A stretch of DNA of 64,000 nt, taken from contig LSRX01000074.1 in NCBI GenBank assembly GCA_001939145.1, forward strand, positions 571,655 through 635,654, written 5' to 3'. Origin of the DNA: Symbiodinium microadriaticum. Taxonomy: Eukaryota > Sar > Dinophyceae > Suessiales > Symbiodiniaceae. The notes beneath the pieces are model-generated. The model did no database searches. It saw nothing but the letters and a program-made list of their open reading frames with translations, and had not been told where the DNA came from. Both the position numbers and the translations under genes were made by a program. Position 1 is the stretch's first letter. Each line of letters opens with the position of its first letter. Positions 48,101 to 61,100 of this stretch are shown here, piece by piece.

Positions 48101-51100
48101 ACACGGAAGAGAGCTTACGATCAAGAAGAAAGCTTGGGGCTCTTCCAAACTTCAATCATTGACAAAAAATCTCTGGTCCTCTCCGCGGCCTTCTGAAAGA
48201 AATGCGAAGCTCTCGACCTGATCCTCTGAAACAAGAAGAGCTCACTCCAAGCTGTTCTCTGTAAGAGAAATGTTTCTTTCTAGAGAATTCCCTCACGTTT
48301 TGGTAACTATTCATTTTAATCTTAAGAAGACTTGAAGAGAGCTCGCTCCTAGTAAACATGGACAGAGCTCACCAGTCTTCTCAGCAGTCTTCAAAAACAA
48401 CGTATAAGTTCTCTGCCTCATCCCGACAAAACGAGAGCTTCCTCCAATGCAATGAGAAAGAAAAGGCCCCATCTCAAAAAAATGACAGACAGGCCCCTCC
48501 AACTTCACGAGGAAGAAGAGAGCTCACCCCTCAGCCGGCAAGAAGAGACGTCATTTCTCTCTATAGGTAAACGGAAGAGATCATGACCATCTTTTTTACT
48601 TTTCCGGAGGATGGAAGAGAGCATGCGCTAAGAAGAAGGGGTGGAGCTCCTCTCAAGTTTCAAACAAAGAGGCGAAATTTGCTGCGATTAACTGTTTCCT
48701 GATGTAAGTATAATTTATAACCACGAACAAATCAATTGCAGCAAATTTCGCCCAAGAATCGGTTGGCGAAATCTGCTACCATTGGCTGGTTCCTGGATTA
48801 AATATATCCACGAACAAGTCAACCGCAGCAAATTTCGCCCAGGAGCCAGTCGGCAAAATTTGCTGCTATTGGTTGTGTCCTGATTTAAGTATAACCACTA
48901 ATAAATCAATCGCAGCAAATTTCGCCCCAGAATCGGTTGGTGATACACGAACTTTCACAAAATGAAGACAGCGAAGGGCTGTCCGATAGCACCAAAATTT
49001 CCGAAGGGTGTCGTTTCAGAAAAGTTGGTGTCATCGAACCGCTGCGTTTTCAGAAAATGAAGACAGCGAAGGGCGGTTCGATAACACCACATTTTCCGAA
49101 GGGTGTCGTTTCAGAAGATTTGGTGTCATCGAATTGCTGCGTATTCAGAAAATGAAGACAGCCAAGGGCGGTTCGATAGCATTACATGTTCCGAAGGGTG
49201 TCGTTTCAGAAAGTACGGTTTCAGAAACAGCGAAGAGCGGTTCGATGAAATTTTCGAAGGGTGTCGTTTCAGCTAATTTGGTGCTGTCGAACCGCCGCGT
49301 TGTCAGCAAAAGAACAGGGAAGGGCNAGGGCTGGGGGTGGGCGGGGGGCCTGGGCCGGGCCAGGTCCCGGAACTCGGCCCGAATTAAACAATTCAAAGTT
49401 CGGGACCCCCGCCAGAACCCCCTCCCCAAAATTTAAATATACAAATTATGTAATTTGTTTTTACAATTCGGGCGGTGATTTTGTTAAAAAGTAAATAGTT
49501 TGAACAATTTGAATCCACGGGAGGTGGTTGCCTGACCCCCCTCCGAACCCCAGACCCTCCCCAAGATTTAAATTATTTAAACTTCAATTCGGGCCGGGAA
49601 TGAAAAAACAAATATTTCTTCATGGGGGAAGCCTCCGGGTTAAATGATTTGAATTATTTAATCCGGGCCGCCGGGAACCATATAATCAAAATGATTTAAA
49701 GGTGGGGGGAGGCCTCCGCATTTGATTCATTTACAATTCAAAAAATTAGAATCCTGGAAAGGTGGTCCCCGGACCCCTTTCCCCGGATGCCCTCGCCAGG
49801 ATTTTAAATTATTTAAGTTTCTGTATTTAGTTCGGGCCGGGAACGAAGTAATGTAAATAAGTTAAACATCGGGGAGGCCTCTAAATTGTTTGAGTTATTT
49901 AATCTGGCCGGGAATTAAATAGATTGAAATCTACAGAGTTTAAATACTGGGGAGGTGGTTCCCAGACCCCGCTCCCAGACCTCCTCCAGGCCCCCCCGGA
50001 CCCCTCCGGACGCCCTCCGCAGGATTTAAATCAGTTGAATTGCTCCAATTATTTAGCCCAGGCCGGGAGTTGAGTAATTCAAACAATTTGAATATGGAGG
50101 CTTCCGGATTTAACTTATGTATTTCTCCTCCTGCGACCCCCTAAGACCGAAAACAAGCGGTATTTGCCGCCTAGGTTGTGGGTTTGTGTTACAGTACAGT
50201 GTTTCAACTGGCAAATAGACCGGGTTTTAGTTGCACGGCCCCCCACCCCACCCCAACCTGAACGGATGACTATGAGGAGCTTGAGAGGTTCTCCATTGCG
50301 GTCGCTCAGACACCTCGTCCTGAAACAGCACGCTTTACACTTGTGGATTAGCCCATGTTCGCTGGAAGTATGATTTGAATACTGCCATCGCAAACGCCCT
50401 CAGTGTTTGCCGAAGTTCAACACCTCAGGACACGCAGGGGAGGCATTCGGAATGGTCTTCGGATCGGGCTCGGCACGGGATTCTCCTGGTTCGTGGAGTG
50501 ACGTGCCAAGAGTATTGGTCTGGGTCTTCGGGTCGAGGTATATCTTTAGTCATTAGAAATCTTCTGCCGCTGTAGTAGCAGCCTGATCTTCTAATTGCGA
50601 CGAAGACTCACAAGAAAGCCTGAGAGACCGGAGCGTCATGACGGTGGGCTGCTTCGGGACTATCGGTGCGCGGCGAACCATGTTGTAATGTCCACAAGAC
50701 CTTGCACGGCATCCCCACACGCAAGTCAGCATACAGCATACAGGCTTCGGAGTTTTGGCCCTTGGTTTAGGCTTCTTTGTGGGTTCTAGACTGAGCTTTT
50801 TCAGCCTGAGCTTAGTTTCTAAACCCCAAAAGCCTCAACGGAAACCGTTTGCCGATGCAGCACTACTACCCGAAATGCCCTGAGCTAAAGCTTTTGGCTC
50901 TGTAAGCCGCAAGCCCTCAGACCTGAATTCTGACACGCTCCACCCGCTGCCGTGAGCGCTTTACCACAAGCCACTTGCGACGCTAGAGGTATTCGAACTA
51001 TGCACTGGCCTTTTTCGCGGGTATGAACTTTGCTTACCACCGGGAGCTTAATCCTGCCACTGGCGAGCCCTGGAGAACCGGCGACATCATGCTGCTCGGC

Positions 51101-51784
51101 CTTGTTTCCGGCGGGGTCAGGTATTTCAGTCAGCTGAATCCAAAACCAAAGGAGACGCCCAGAAGAAAACGACACTGACACACTCAACTGACAATACTGG
51201 CAAACATGGCAAGACAATCAGCTGCCAATGCAATAGCCATGCCATCCGTGGTGTCGATGCCGAAACTAGACTACCTAGACACCGCTTGGCATGCATCATC
51301 ATCGTGGGACTCCTCGTCACAACGGAATGAAAGAGCTCAGAGTCGCAACAGCACTCAGGACCATCTTCTTCTGCATTTTCATCGGCAGCTTCTTTATGGG
51401 CCAGATCGATCCGAGCATCAAGGCTGCCAATGCTTTGGGACTCTGAGGACTCAAGCTGCCACGCGTTAACGTCCAGATCCTTCGTGTCCACGGCAGCAGA
51501 CAGACAGACAGACAGACAGACAGGGAGACATACCAATCAATCTTTGGCATGGCTCCAGTGTCAAGCTACACTGACACGCTCGCCGGGAATATCTGTCAGA
51601 CACCAAACAGTAAACCTGAAACGCCGAAGCCAACCCTAGAGTCCACTCGCTGAGCGGTTCAAGCCCAACAGCCCGCGAGCAGAACAGGTGTGAAACCCTT
51701 TATTTGAACGCCTGGTCTGCAAAAACCTATGAAGCTGTGAAGGCCATTGGTTCTGCTCAAATGGCTGCATACCGCTTTTTCAAG
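42204..51784 (+). CDS. ABC transporter exons 1-9: first transmembrane domain
   Basis: The N-terminus is acidic and Ala/Pro/Glu-rich (PEEAPAEAP). TM1 is near [16 protein letters not shown], followed by IFGDLIDAL and TM2. The coupling helix region [13 protein letters not shown] matches the family's R.(D/E)..WFD. GDKFG ends exon 2, and exon 3 continues [19 protein letters not shown] (TM3-4) across a GC-AG intron. Exons 4-5 give [10 protein letters not shown] joined to [12 protein letters not shown], the AEE..AIRTV.AFG motif, across a GA-AG intron. Exon 6 gives [12 protein letters not shown], exon 7 [11 protein letters not shown] (TM5), exon 8 [15 protein letters not shown] (TM6) and exon 9 [10 protein letters not shown]. 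The exon 5-6 border leaves one residue more or less than the family. Confidence 0.9.
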
Positions 51785-54304
51785 GCGCTTGGGGACCCAG
51801 TTTGATGTTTGTGGGCCTTATGGGCATGTGTTGCGGGCCTGTAGGCTACCATCGTGCAGGCAAGTTGTTGAGCGTTCCGGAACATGTGCAGTGCCTTTCA
51901 GCGACAGGGCTTAACACTCCCTGCAGGTTCATGACAACAAGCCGGCCATTCAGCGCCGCGACGCAGATGAGAGGAAGGAGGTGTCTAGCATCGAGACCTT
52001 TGCCTTCGAGCAAGTGCACTTCTCCTACCCCGCCCGACCGACTGTCACAGTCCTCGGTGGGGTGACATTGACCATCAATCGTGGCCAGAAGGTGGCCTTC
52101 GTGGGCGAGTCCGGATCTGGAAAAAGCACGATCATGGCTCTTCTGGAACGCTTTTACGACCCAAGCTCAGGGGTTGTCTATGTGAACGGATGGGATATGC
52201 GTACGTTCAAGATTCTTGACTGTGGAACATAGCCTGCTTTTTTGTTGGGTGGGGTTGCCTGTTTTACGGCTTTCGATGGCCGATAGAGTCGCCTTTGAGC
52301 ATACAAACTTCTGCTGCATAAAGTAACTCTACATACCTAAGCTCTAAGGTGGAAGCCCCACAGCAGCCGTGCGGCATGAAGATGCCTGAACCCTTAGCCA
52401 AGCTCTAGATCGCAAAATCGACCCTCGACTCCTAAAGCAGTCCACACTGAAAGCGTACAAGCCCACAAATCTTGAAACCGAGCAAGACCAATCAGCCCAA
52501 CGCCATAGCAGCAAGGGCCCAACTGCACATTCCAGAACTCAGGATCAACGCCCTCCGGAAATGCATTGGCTATGTTGGGCAGGAGCCGGTTTGGCATTCA
52601 TGTCGCCGTTTGTCTAGGCAATGAGAGCTTGGGCTGGTGTTTTCATGACTTAAGCCTGAGGGCTTCCAGTTTAGCTGGAAATCCGGTGCGGTGACTCTCG
52701 CGAGTAGGAGCCGGTCCTCTTCTCACAGTCCATCCGGGCAAACATCATGCAAGGGAGCTCTGGCCCTCAAAGGCTGTGTGTGTATGTGTCTGGTACAGCA
52801 CTGCTCCCTGAATTTGAGGGTCCGTATTTCAGTGGCGACAGCCCAGCCAGCTCGGAGCAACATAGCTTGTGTAAGAGGGTACTTTAAAGACAGAGACGAG
52901 TATCAATCATGAACAACTCTCTTTGTAGAATTTGTAGATTGGTTTCCTTCCTTCTGCTAGACTTGGGATGTGTGTGTATATGTATGTATGCCTGTGTGCA
53001 TGGATGTCGTGTATGTATTATTGCAATGTCTAATGCCATGCAAGGTAAGGTAATCTAATGTACTGTATTGTAATGCAATGCGATGCGAATATGCATGTAT
53101 GTTTTTTGATGTATGTATGTATGCATGCATGTATGTATGCATGCATGTATGTATGTATGTATGTATGTATGCATGCTTATGTACGTATGTAGCAAAGGTA
53201 TATGCATGCATGTAGAATTGCATGTGCGTCTTGTAACGTAAGTCTGGTTGTATGCCTGTATGTAAGCATGTATGTATGCAGGCATGTAGGTATGTTTGTA
53301 TTCATGTCTCTCTCTCTCTCTCTGTGTCTGTGCGCATGTGAGTATGTATGCATGCATGTATGTATGCATATATGTATGTATATTTGTAGGAATTTTCCTG
53401 CATTGCGCGGAGCATGTATGCATGTGTGTATGTGCATAAGTATGGCATGGTATGGTGTGGTACGGCATGGCATGGTATGGCATGATATGGTTGCACGCAT
53501 GTATTATATGTATGTACACATTTTCATGTGTTTGTGCATGCATACATGCGTGCATGCACATATGTACGTAAGTAGGTGGGTATGTAATGCATGTGTGTAT
53601 TTGTGTTGTGTGTAACGTGTGTGAGTGGTATGTACGTATGTATGTAGGAATGTATGTGCGCATCTACTTTCCCACGTGCATGTATGCATGTATGCGGGTA
53701 TGTCTTATTTACTTGCATATGTAGGTATGTGTTGGTCTGTTTTGGGTGTATGTGTGTATGTTTGATTTTCGTCTGTACATATATGTATGTTTGTATGTAT
53801 GTATGTGTGTATGTGTGTATGTATGTATGTATGTATGTATGTATGTATGCATATATACATGCATATATGTGTGTATGTCCGTGCGTGTACATATGCATGC
53901 TTTTCAAACAGGTCGATAACTAATGGAGTAATTGAGTGAGCAAGTATGTATGTATGCACGTACGTATCTAAGTATGCCTGCGTGTATGTAGGTGTGTGTA
54001 TGTATGTAAGTATCTGTGTATGTATGCATGCATGCATGCATGCATGTACGTATGTATGTATGTATGTATGTATGTATGTATGTATGTATGTATGTATGTG
54101 CGTGTGTGTGTGTGTGCGCAAGCATGTGTACCTGCCTGTGCATGTATGCATGTATGCACATTGTGAGCACACATGTTTATATGAATGTATGTAAAAAATG
54201 TATGCATATGTATGCTGTACATATGTGTGTATGTGTCCGTGTGTATACGGCTTTATGTGTATATGATGGTACTTTTTTCTCTCTCTCTCTCTCTCTTTCT
54301 CTTC

Positions 54305-54341
<37 letters not shown>

Positions 54342-55130
54342 CGTGGATTTGTGCATGTTTGTGTGTACTGTTGACGTGCGTGTGCATATAAGAGCATGAT
54401 TCTAAACGCCCTTAGCTGCAAATGTGCATGGACGTGTGTGTGTCGATGTGTAGTCGCTGCAGCACACTCCATGCGCGAAAGACAAGTTGTGGGCAAACCA
54501 TTGCCGCCTTGCGTCAACTAAGGAACCCCGAAGCCACCAAGGAGCAGTTTCAACAGGCGTGCGCAGATGCCCAGCTGACCTTTGTGGATAGCCTTCCCGA
54601 CAAGTACAACACGTTTGTGGGCGCAGGTCTCCTGACTCCACTTTGCATTTGCTGCCTTGGCTGGCGGGTGGGAGCACGGGAGCACCATGACAAGGTGACA
54701 AGCCACTACGATCTCATAGCATCGGAGACCCTCTGGCGATGTCTTCCAGTCCATTTTATGCATGTTAATTATGTACGCATTAAAGCACGCAGCATGCACA
54801 TCATCGCAGCCCCCAACCTTGAGTCCACCTAACTCGACAGTCCTATAGACACTGTGTCAAGCCCATGGTTCATGCATCCCCCGCACAACTAGTTCACCAT
54901 GGCTCTGACGATGCCAATGGACAGGTCACGAATGATGTGACATATGTGTGAGTGCAGAGCTGTGTCTACAACATACATGCATGTCTGCGTGTATGCAATG
55001 CAACCTAAGGAAATGCCAAGAGCAATAATGCAACGCAATGCAAGGTAGCATATGTATGTACGCACAAACACATCTGTGTATCTATGTATGTATGTATGTA
55101 TGTATGCATGCATACATGGATGTATGTATG

Positions 55131-55161
<31 letters not shown>

Positions 55162-58100
55162 TTATGTATGTATGTATGTATGTATGTATGTATGTATGTA
55201 TGTATGTATGTATGTATGTGTGTGTGTGTGTGTCTCTGTGTGTATGTGTGTGCCAAACTCTGAGAAACAGGTGGCGGCCAGCTCTCGGGAGGCCAGAAGC
55301 AGCGGATCGCACTCGCCAGGAGCATTGGACTTTCATTGAGAAGGGCTGGGGGGACTCCTCTTTTTCCGCGAGGGTTGGGTAGTTTAGGAGTGCGGGCTTC
55401 GGTTTCAAAAAGCTTTGGGGGCCTCGTACGCACTTGTCACCACTAAGCTAGATACTCCTTCTATCTGCCCAGAAAGGGGCCCGGCGAAGCACCACTGCCC
55501 CCGAAACTGGCTGCCCCCTCAAAGCTCCCGTGTCAGGGCGTTGCTGAAGGAGGCCTCTTTCCTCTTTTTGGATGAGGCGACCAGCGCCCTGGACAACACG
55601 TCCGAGAAGATGATCCAACAGACGATACTCAGCTGTTCTTGGATGTACGATAGGGCTTCTACAGACTCGGTCATCGCCTGCAAGGCTAGAGGCTTTGGAG
55701 CTTCTTTGCATCACAAGTTGTCTTGAAAGGATCGACAACATCAGCAGCACGACACGCAGCCTCGGCATCGTGAGCATCGCGCACCGGCTCAGCACCATCC
55801 GCAACTCCGACCTGATCTACGTCTTAAGCCGAGGCCAGGTCGTAGAGCAGGGCAACCACCAAAGCCTCATGGAGAAGAAGGGCGTCTACTATGCGCTCGT
55901 CGCGGCCCAGGCCATCCTCCAGCTGCGCGACCTCCCCGAATCCGCCCGAATCCGCCCGAATCCCTCCAAAACTACCCCCCTGAAACTCAATCCGCGCAAA
56001 GCCTTGCAACCTCCTTTTCAGGAGTCTTCTCAAAAGGCGGAGGAAGCCGAGGAGCTCGAGCTGCCGAACCAGCCGACCGTGGCCGTTCTCCGACAGAACA
56101 CTGGCCAGAGCGATGAGTCGGAGATGGCTCGGAAGGAGAGCCCTTCAGACTTCATAGATTGGCCTGGGCTGGAGGGTTTATAAGTCTGAGCCTCGGAATC
56201 AGAGGCTTTATTAGTCAGTCTTCAGGATACTCTTTTGGGCAGAGCTTCGGGTTTCACTCTTCGTGGGGACCAACACGACACAACACGCATTTAGGGCTTC
56301 AGGGTGACCAGTCGAGTGCGAGCTTAGGGCCTTGGCAGGAGCGCATGAAGAAGGAAGAAGAGGACAGGGAGAAGCAGATCACCGACAAGTACAAAGTGCC
56401 GATGTCTCGACTCCTGGGATACAACAAACCGGAGTGGGCCTTCTTCATGCCGGCCATTTTGGGTGCTTTGATCGAGGGTTCGGCGGCTCCCATCTGCGCC
56501 TTGGCGCTGGTGGGGTCCATGGACGCCTTTTTCAAGCTGGAGTTCGCGACTGTGCGGGACGAGGCCCGTGACGACATCGTCTTCCTTTGCTTCGTTTTCC
56601 TTATCATCGCGGCCTCCGTGCAAATCGGCAACATCATCGAGCATGGCGGCTTTGCTGTCCTGGCAGAGTCCATGACCGCGAGGCTGCGGGTGGATATCCT
56701 GAAAGCCATCTTCCGCCAGGAGATCGGTTTCCACGATGATCCCGAGAACACTCCGGGCATGATGTCCAAAGCCTTGGAGCTTTGGGCTTTCCGAGTGAGC
56801 ACACTTTGCAAATCTATTGGCGCCAAGGCTGCGGCCATGAGCTCCGTGCTCGTGGGCGTGATCATCGCATTCATCTACTGCTGGCAGATGGCGTTGGTCA
56901 TGCTCGGCACCGTGCCCATTATGATCGCTGCAAATTCCGTGCAGATGCTGGTCATGCTCGGAGCCTCCAAAGTAGACAACGAGGGAATCAAGCATGCCGC
57001 CCAGATCGTCAGCGACTCTGTCATGAATGCTCGCACCGTCCAGGCCCTCGGCGTGGAACAAAGCCTGGTGCAGATGTACACCTCACTGGTCGGCAAGTCC
57101 ACGAAGGGCACTTCAGCAAGTCTCAGTAGTTTAGTAAGCAGCTCGTGCATCTTTGTTGGGTGCCACTGGAAGCTGCATTCCAACCTAACAAACAAACTTG
57201 AGAAGCAATGGAAACCCTTAATTTTCGTCCCTCTACCTTCAACAATAGCGACTCTGATTCCCTGAACTCTTAGCCGTAAACACTACAATTATAAGCCGCC
57301 CAAACCCTCAACACCAAGTTCCTTAAACCCTACATCCCTACGGGTCCCAACTCCAAGGCATGTGGACACGGAATTTCCTTGCCGGTCTCGGCTTCGGCGT
57401 TGCCTCTGGCGTGATGTTCTTCGTTATCGCCGGGGGTTTCTACTATGCCTCGGTCCTGAGGCATTCGGGGTTCAGGGTTCAAGGGTTCAAGGTTAGGGTT
57501 TGGGGCGTGGGGGTGTCAATGCGCAGTCGGAATGAATATTTGCATGCCAACAGCAGCAAGAGCTGGCAATGTAAGAAATGATAGTTGCCGGGTCATGAGT
57601 TCACTTGAAGTTACAATCGTTTTCGGTGGAGAGTGTTGAATATAGAAGTCATAGGAAGAAGCCGGTCCTCGGAAGCCTTGCTGACAAACTGATCCTGCAT
57701 ATGGGAGACGAACCATTGGCTCGATTTGCGATTGCATCTTTCGCTTCTGAAGGAGGGAAGGCGTGGCCAGCTTCAACGACACCATGATGGCTTTCATGGG
57801 CATCTTCTACGCAGGGTTGGGTGCCGGACAGGCTGCTGTGTTTATGGGCGATGCAGCAAAGGCCAAGGTAACATGGCCACACATTGACTACTAGTAGCAG
57901 GTAGATGCAAAGCCACATCTCGGCAATCGGGATGCTGCCGATGACATCCCAACCTCCGAAGCAGAAGCCCGTCGGGTTTAGTGGTTGAGCATAGTGACGT
58001 GGCTTTCCGAGAAGATTTTGGGCTATCTTACGCTTTAGGTAGATCGTCGTAGCGACATTGCCACGAACCTTGAAGGTACGAATTTTGGGGGCATTAAGGC

Positions 58101-61100
58101 TGCCCATTCAGTCATGTTGGTAGAGTTGTTTCGGGCAGATGGTTCTCTTCAGTCATATAGTGTTTTTCAGCATACAGACCCCTCCTTCCGCTGAGCTTTG
58201 TTCAAGGTAGCTTGCCACGACATGTTCAAGCTGCTGGACCGCGTCTCCAAGATCGACGGCCTGGAACCCAAGGGCGAAGCCCCTTGTTGAAGGTAAGTGG
58301 GCTTTTATGTGTTTGAGCCGAAATATTGAGAGCTGCATTAGAAGAACCCTGCAGATCTCTAGTTAAAGTAACTCTCCCTTGCTTCCGGAACCCCGTTAAG
58401 AAGAAGAAGAAGCGGCGTTTATGAAGTTATATATCGGGCCAGACGAGGCGTGGACAAACATAGGCAAAGTGTTAGATTCTGAAAGACGTTTGTCATTTAA
58501 GCGCATAAGGAGGGATTTAACGGGGCTATCAACCTTTTGCAAATTGCGGGAACCCTCAAAGCCCGTTAACGAGTGAAGAAGTCACGGCCTTCTGCATGCT
58601 TTATTTAATGCTTCTGAGCATCAGTTAAAAATTAAGCCCCGGACTGTAGCTGGCGCTGCTCCCAAGCCGTAAACCCCAATCGCAGAAAATCCAAGCCCCA
58701 CAGACACCGTGTTGCGCTCTTGCGTCCCTGGGAGCCTCGTAAGATTCCGAGCAAGCTGGATGCTGGAACCATCGAGTTCGAAGCTGTGAAGTTCTTTTAC
58801 CCCTTCCGGCCAGAGGTGGGGAGTGGTTGGAATTTAGGCTTTGAAGCTTTGGGGTTTTATAGGTTGACTAGTGACCAGTGCTTGCATGGCTGTGTGTTGT
58901 GTGCATGTTGATGTGTTTGTGTTTTCGTCTTGTCTTGTTCCACAGAAAGCTCTAGCTATTCGGGGCTCTAGCTAAATAAGGAGCCTGCTGTGTCCACCGC
59001 AGCCGCAGCGGCATGCATGCAGGCTGCATGCAGGTGGGGGCGCGCCGTCAACGCCGGCGAAGGGGGTGCAGCGGCATGCAGTCAGTTGGCATGTAGGTGG
59101 GGCGCGCTGTGTCCCTGTCCACTGGGAATGGAAGGGCCTCCCCTATATGCCAAGGAGGATGTGATAGAGTGCCTTGCGGAAGTCACTGCAGTGGCACTGC
59201 AAGGAGTGCTTGTCGAGAAGTGCATGACCATCGCGAGGAGCGCATGGGTGCGGAACAATGTCAATCAGCGCCTCAAGCTTGACAGCTATGTTAGTCGTCA
59301 GTTTACAGGCCATGTCCGCCATATCAGCGCGCAAATCGGGGATGGTCGGCAGCATGAGTTGGCAGCATGCTCACCATCAGAATGCTCCAGAATCACGTTG
59401 TGTCGTCTGCTTAGACGAAATGGTGGAGTGGTGCCGCAATGCCACACTGCGAGGAGCCGGGCTAATCGAGTCGCGGTTGATGAGCCACGACTCGTTGAAT
59501 TTCGCATGGTGGCGGACTTCGGAGAGATCAACCGGCTCCCAACCACCAGTGTACCACAGTGAGCTGGCGAAATGGAAAGAGAGGTCATGGCGAGTGGAGT
59601 TTGAATTGGGCCACAAATTCCGCAATTGAGGCATGTGAAGAGGAGTGAGCCCAGACATTGCAATTCGCAGATTGGCAAGCCTTAAGCCTAAAACAGCGCT
59701 GCGCGCGCCAAAACTTCTTGGGGGCAACACAAGAACGAAGAGCCAAGTTTTTGACCTTCTTGGTTAAGACCTTTGACAACCATATATGTCCGAAACCATG
59801 AACCTTTGTGATGCTTCCCCTGCTTTGTGGGGTTTTCGGCGATCTACTTAGTTACTGATTTGTCGCTTATTTTGCTGCTCGTGTGTTTGTTGCCGCGTTG
59901 TCCAGCCCTCCGTCCAACGCTGCATCTCCGGCTTTCTTCCGAGAAGTGTACATGGCTGCTTGAAGTGTTATCTGCTTATATTGCAAGTACATGGATGGGT
60001 GCATGCATACATGTATACAGACAGCACATACATAGACAGATGCATACGTACGTACACGCGTACATACATGCATACATACATACCCACATACACTCAGGCA
60101 GAGACTGACAGGCAGACAGGCAAGACAGACAGACATGTGTGTGACGGTCTGTGTCTGGAAACTGCCATGCATGTGTGCAACATTGCACATGTGTGGGCGG
60201 ATGGGTGGATTCACATCCTTGCAGGGGAACATGCATGCATACAGGTTCTTGATGTATTTGCTGTCTGACATATTTAGATGTTTGGTTTGTCTATCGCACC
60301 GGCTTCTGCCACAAGTCTCATTGAATATTACACATGGGTATTGCCTGAGCTTGGACGGTCTAGAACAACTGCCCTCCGAAGACACCTCCCCGACCCTCCT
60401 CTACATCACGTGTTGTTGATGCAGGATCTGAGGAAGCTTCAATCCAAATCCTAGAAAACCGTCATTGCGGAGCCAGGTCCAAGTTCTCAAGGGGGTGAAC
60501 TTCAAGATCCAGGCAGGTCAGTCCGTCGGCTTGGTCGGCCCTTCCGGTGGCGGCAAGAGCACCTGGCTCTTTTTTGTCGGATAAGGGCTACTATAAGGGT
60601 GCTACAAAGGGCTTGGTGGATTGGGAGTGGAGTCGTCTTGTAGGCCGAGAGGAGGCAACTTGTTAAGTTTAGGATCTCAGAAGATTGGGGGTGTTGTGTC
60701 ATCTCATAAAAAAAGCCGTCATTGCGCCAGGATTCCTAGCAGATTTTGGGGGCCGGGTGTCGAGACCTGACAGCCCATGTACGATCCAAGCCAAGGCACG
60801 GTTATGTCGCTGATCCAGCGGTTCTACGACCCGCAAGAGGGAGCCGTCTACGTTGGCGAGGCCTCGCACTGCACTTCCATGCATTACCGATCATTATGTT
60901 AACATGCTTGCCATTTCTATCATTGGAAAGAGCTCAGGAGGATTGATCCCAGTGCGGGCGTCATCTCCATCGCTACACAGAGCGCGAGTGGCCCCTAACA
61001 AATCTGGAACCGAAGGTTCACGACGTGAGATCCCGTAGCGAGAACCGGTTTCATAATTCCCTGCAAAAGCTGTGTAAGACTGTCGTTCGTAGAGTTTTGG

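Noticed and set aside
53705..54517. 270-codon minus-strand His-Thr-Tyr frame and its neighbours
   Set aside because: Translation of a TATG microsatellite.
56299..57061. Minus-strand frames of 191 and 245 codons
   Set aside because: Shadows of exon 17 of the ABC gene, whose plus-strand frame matches the family over its whole length.
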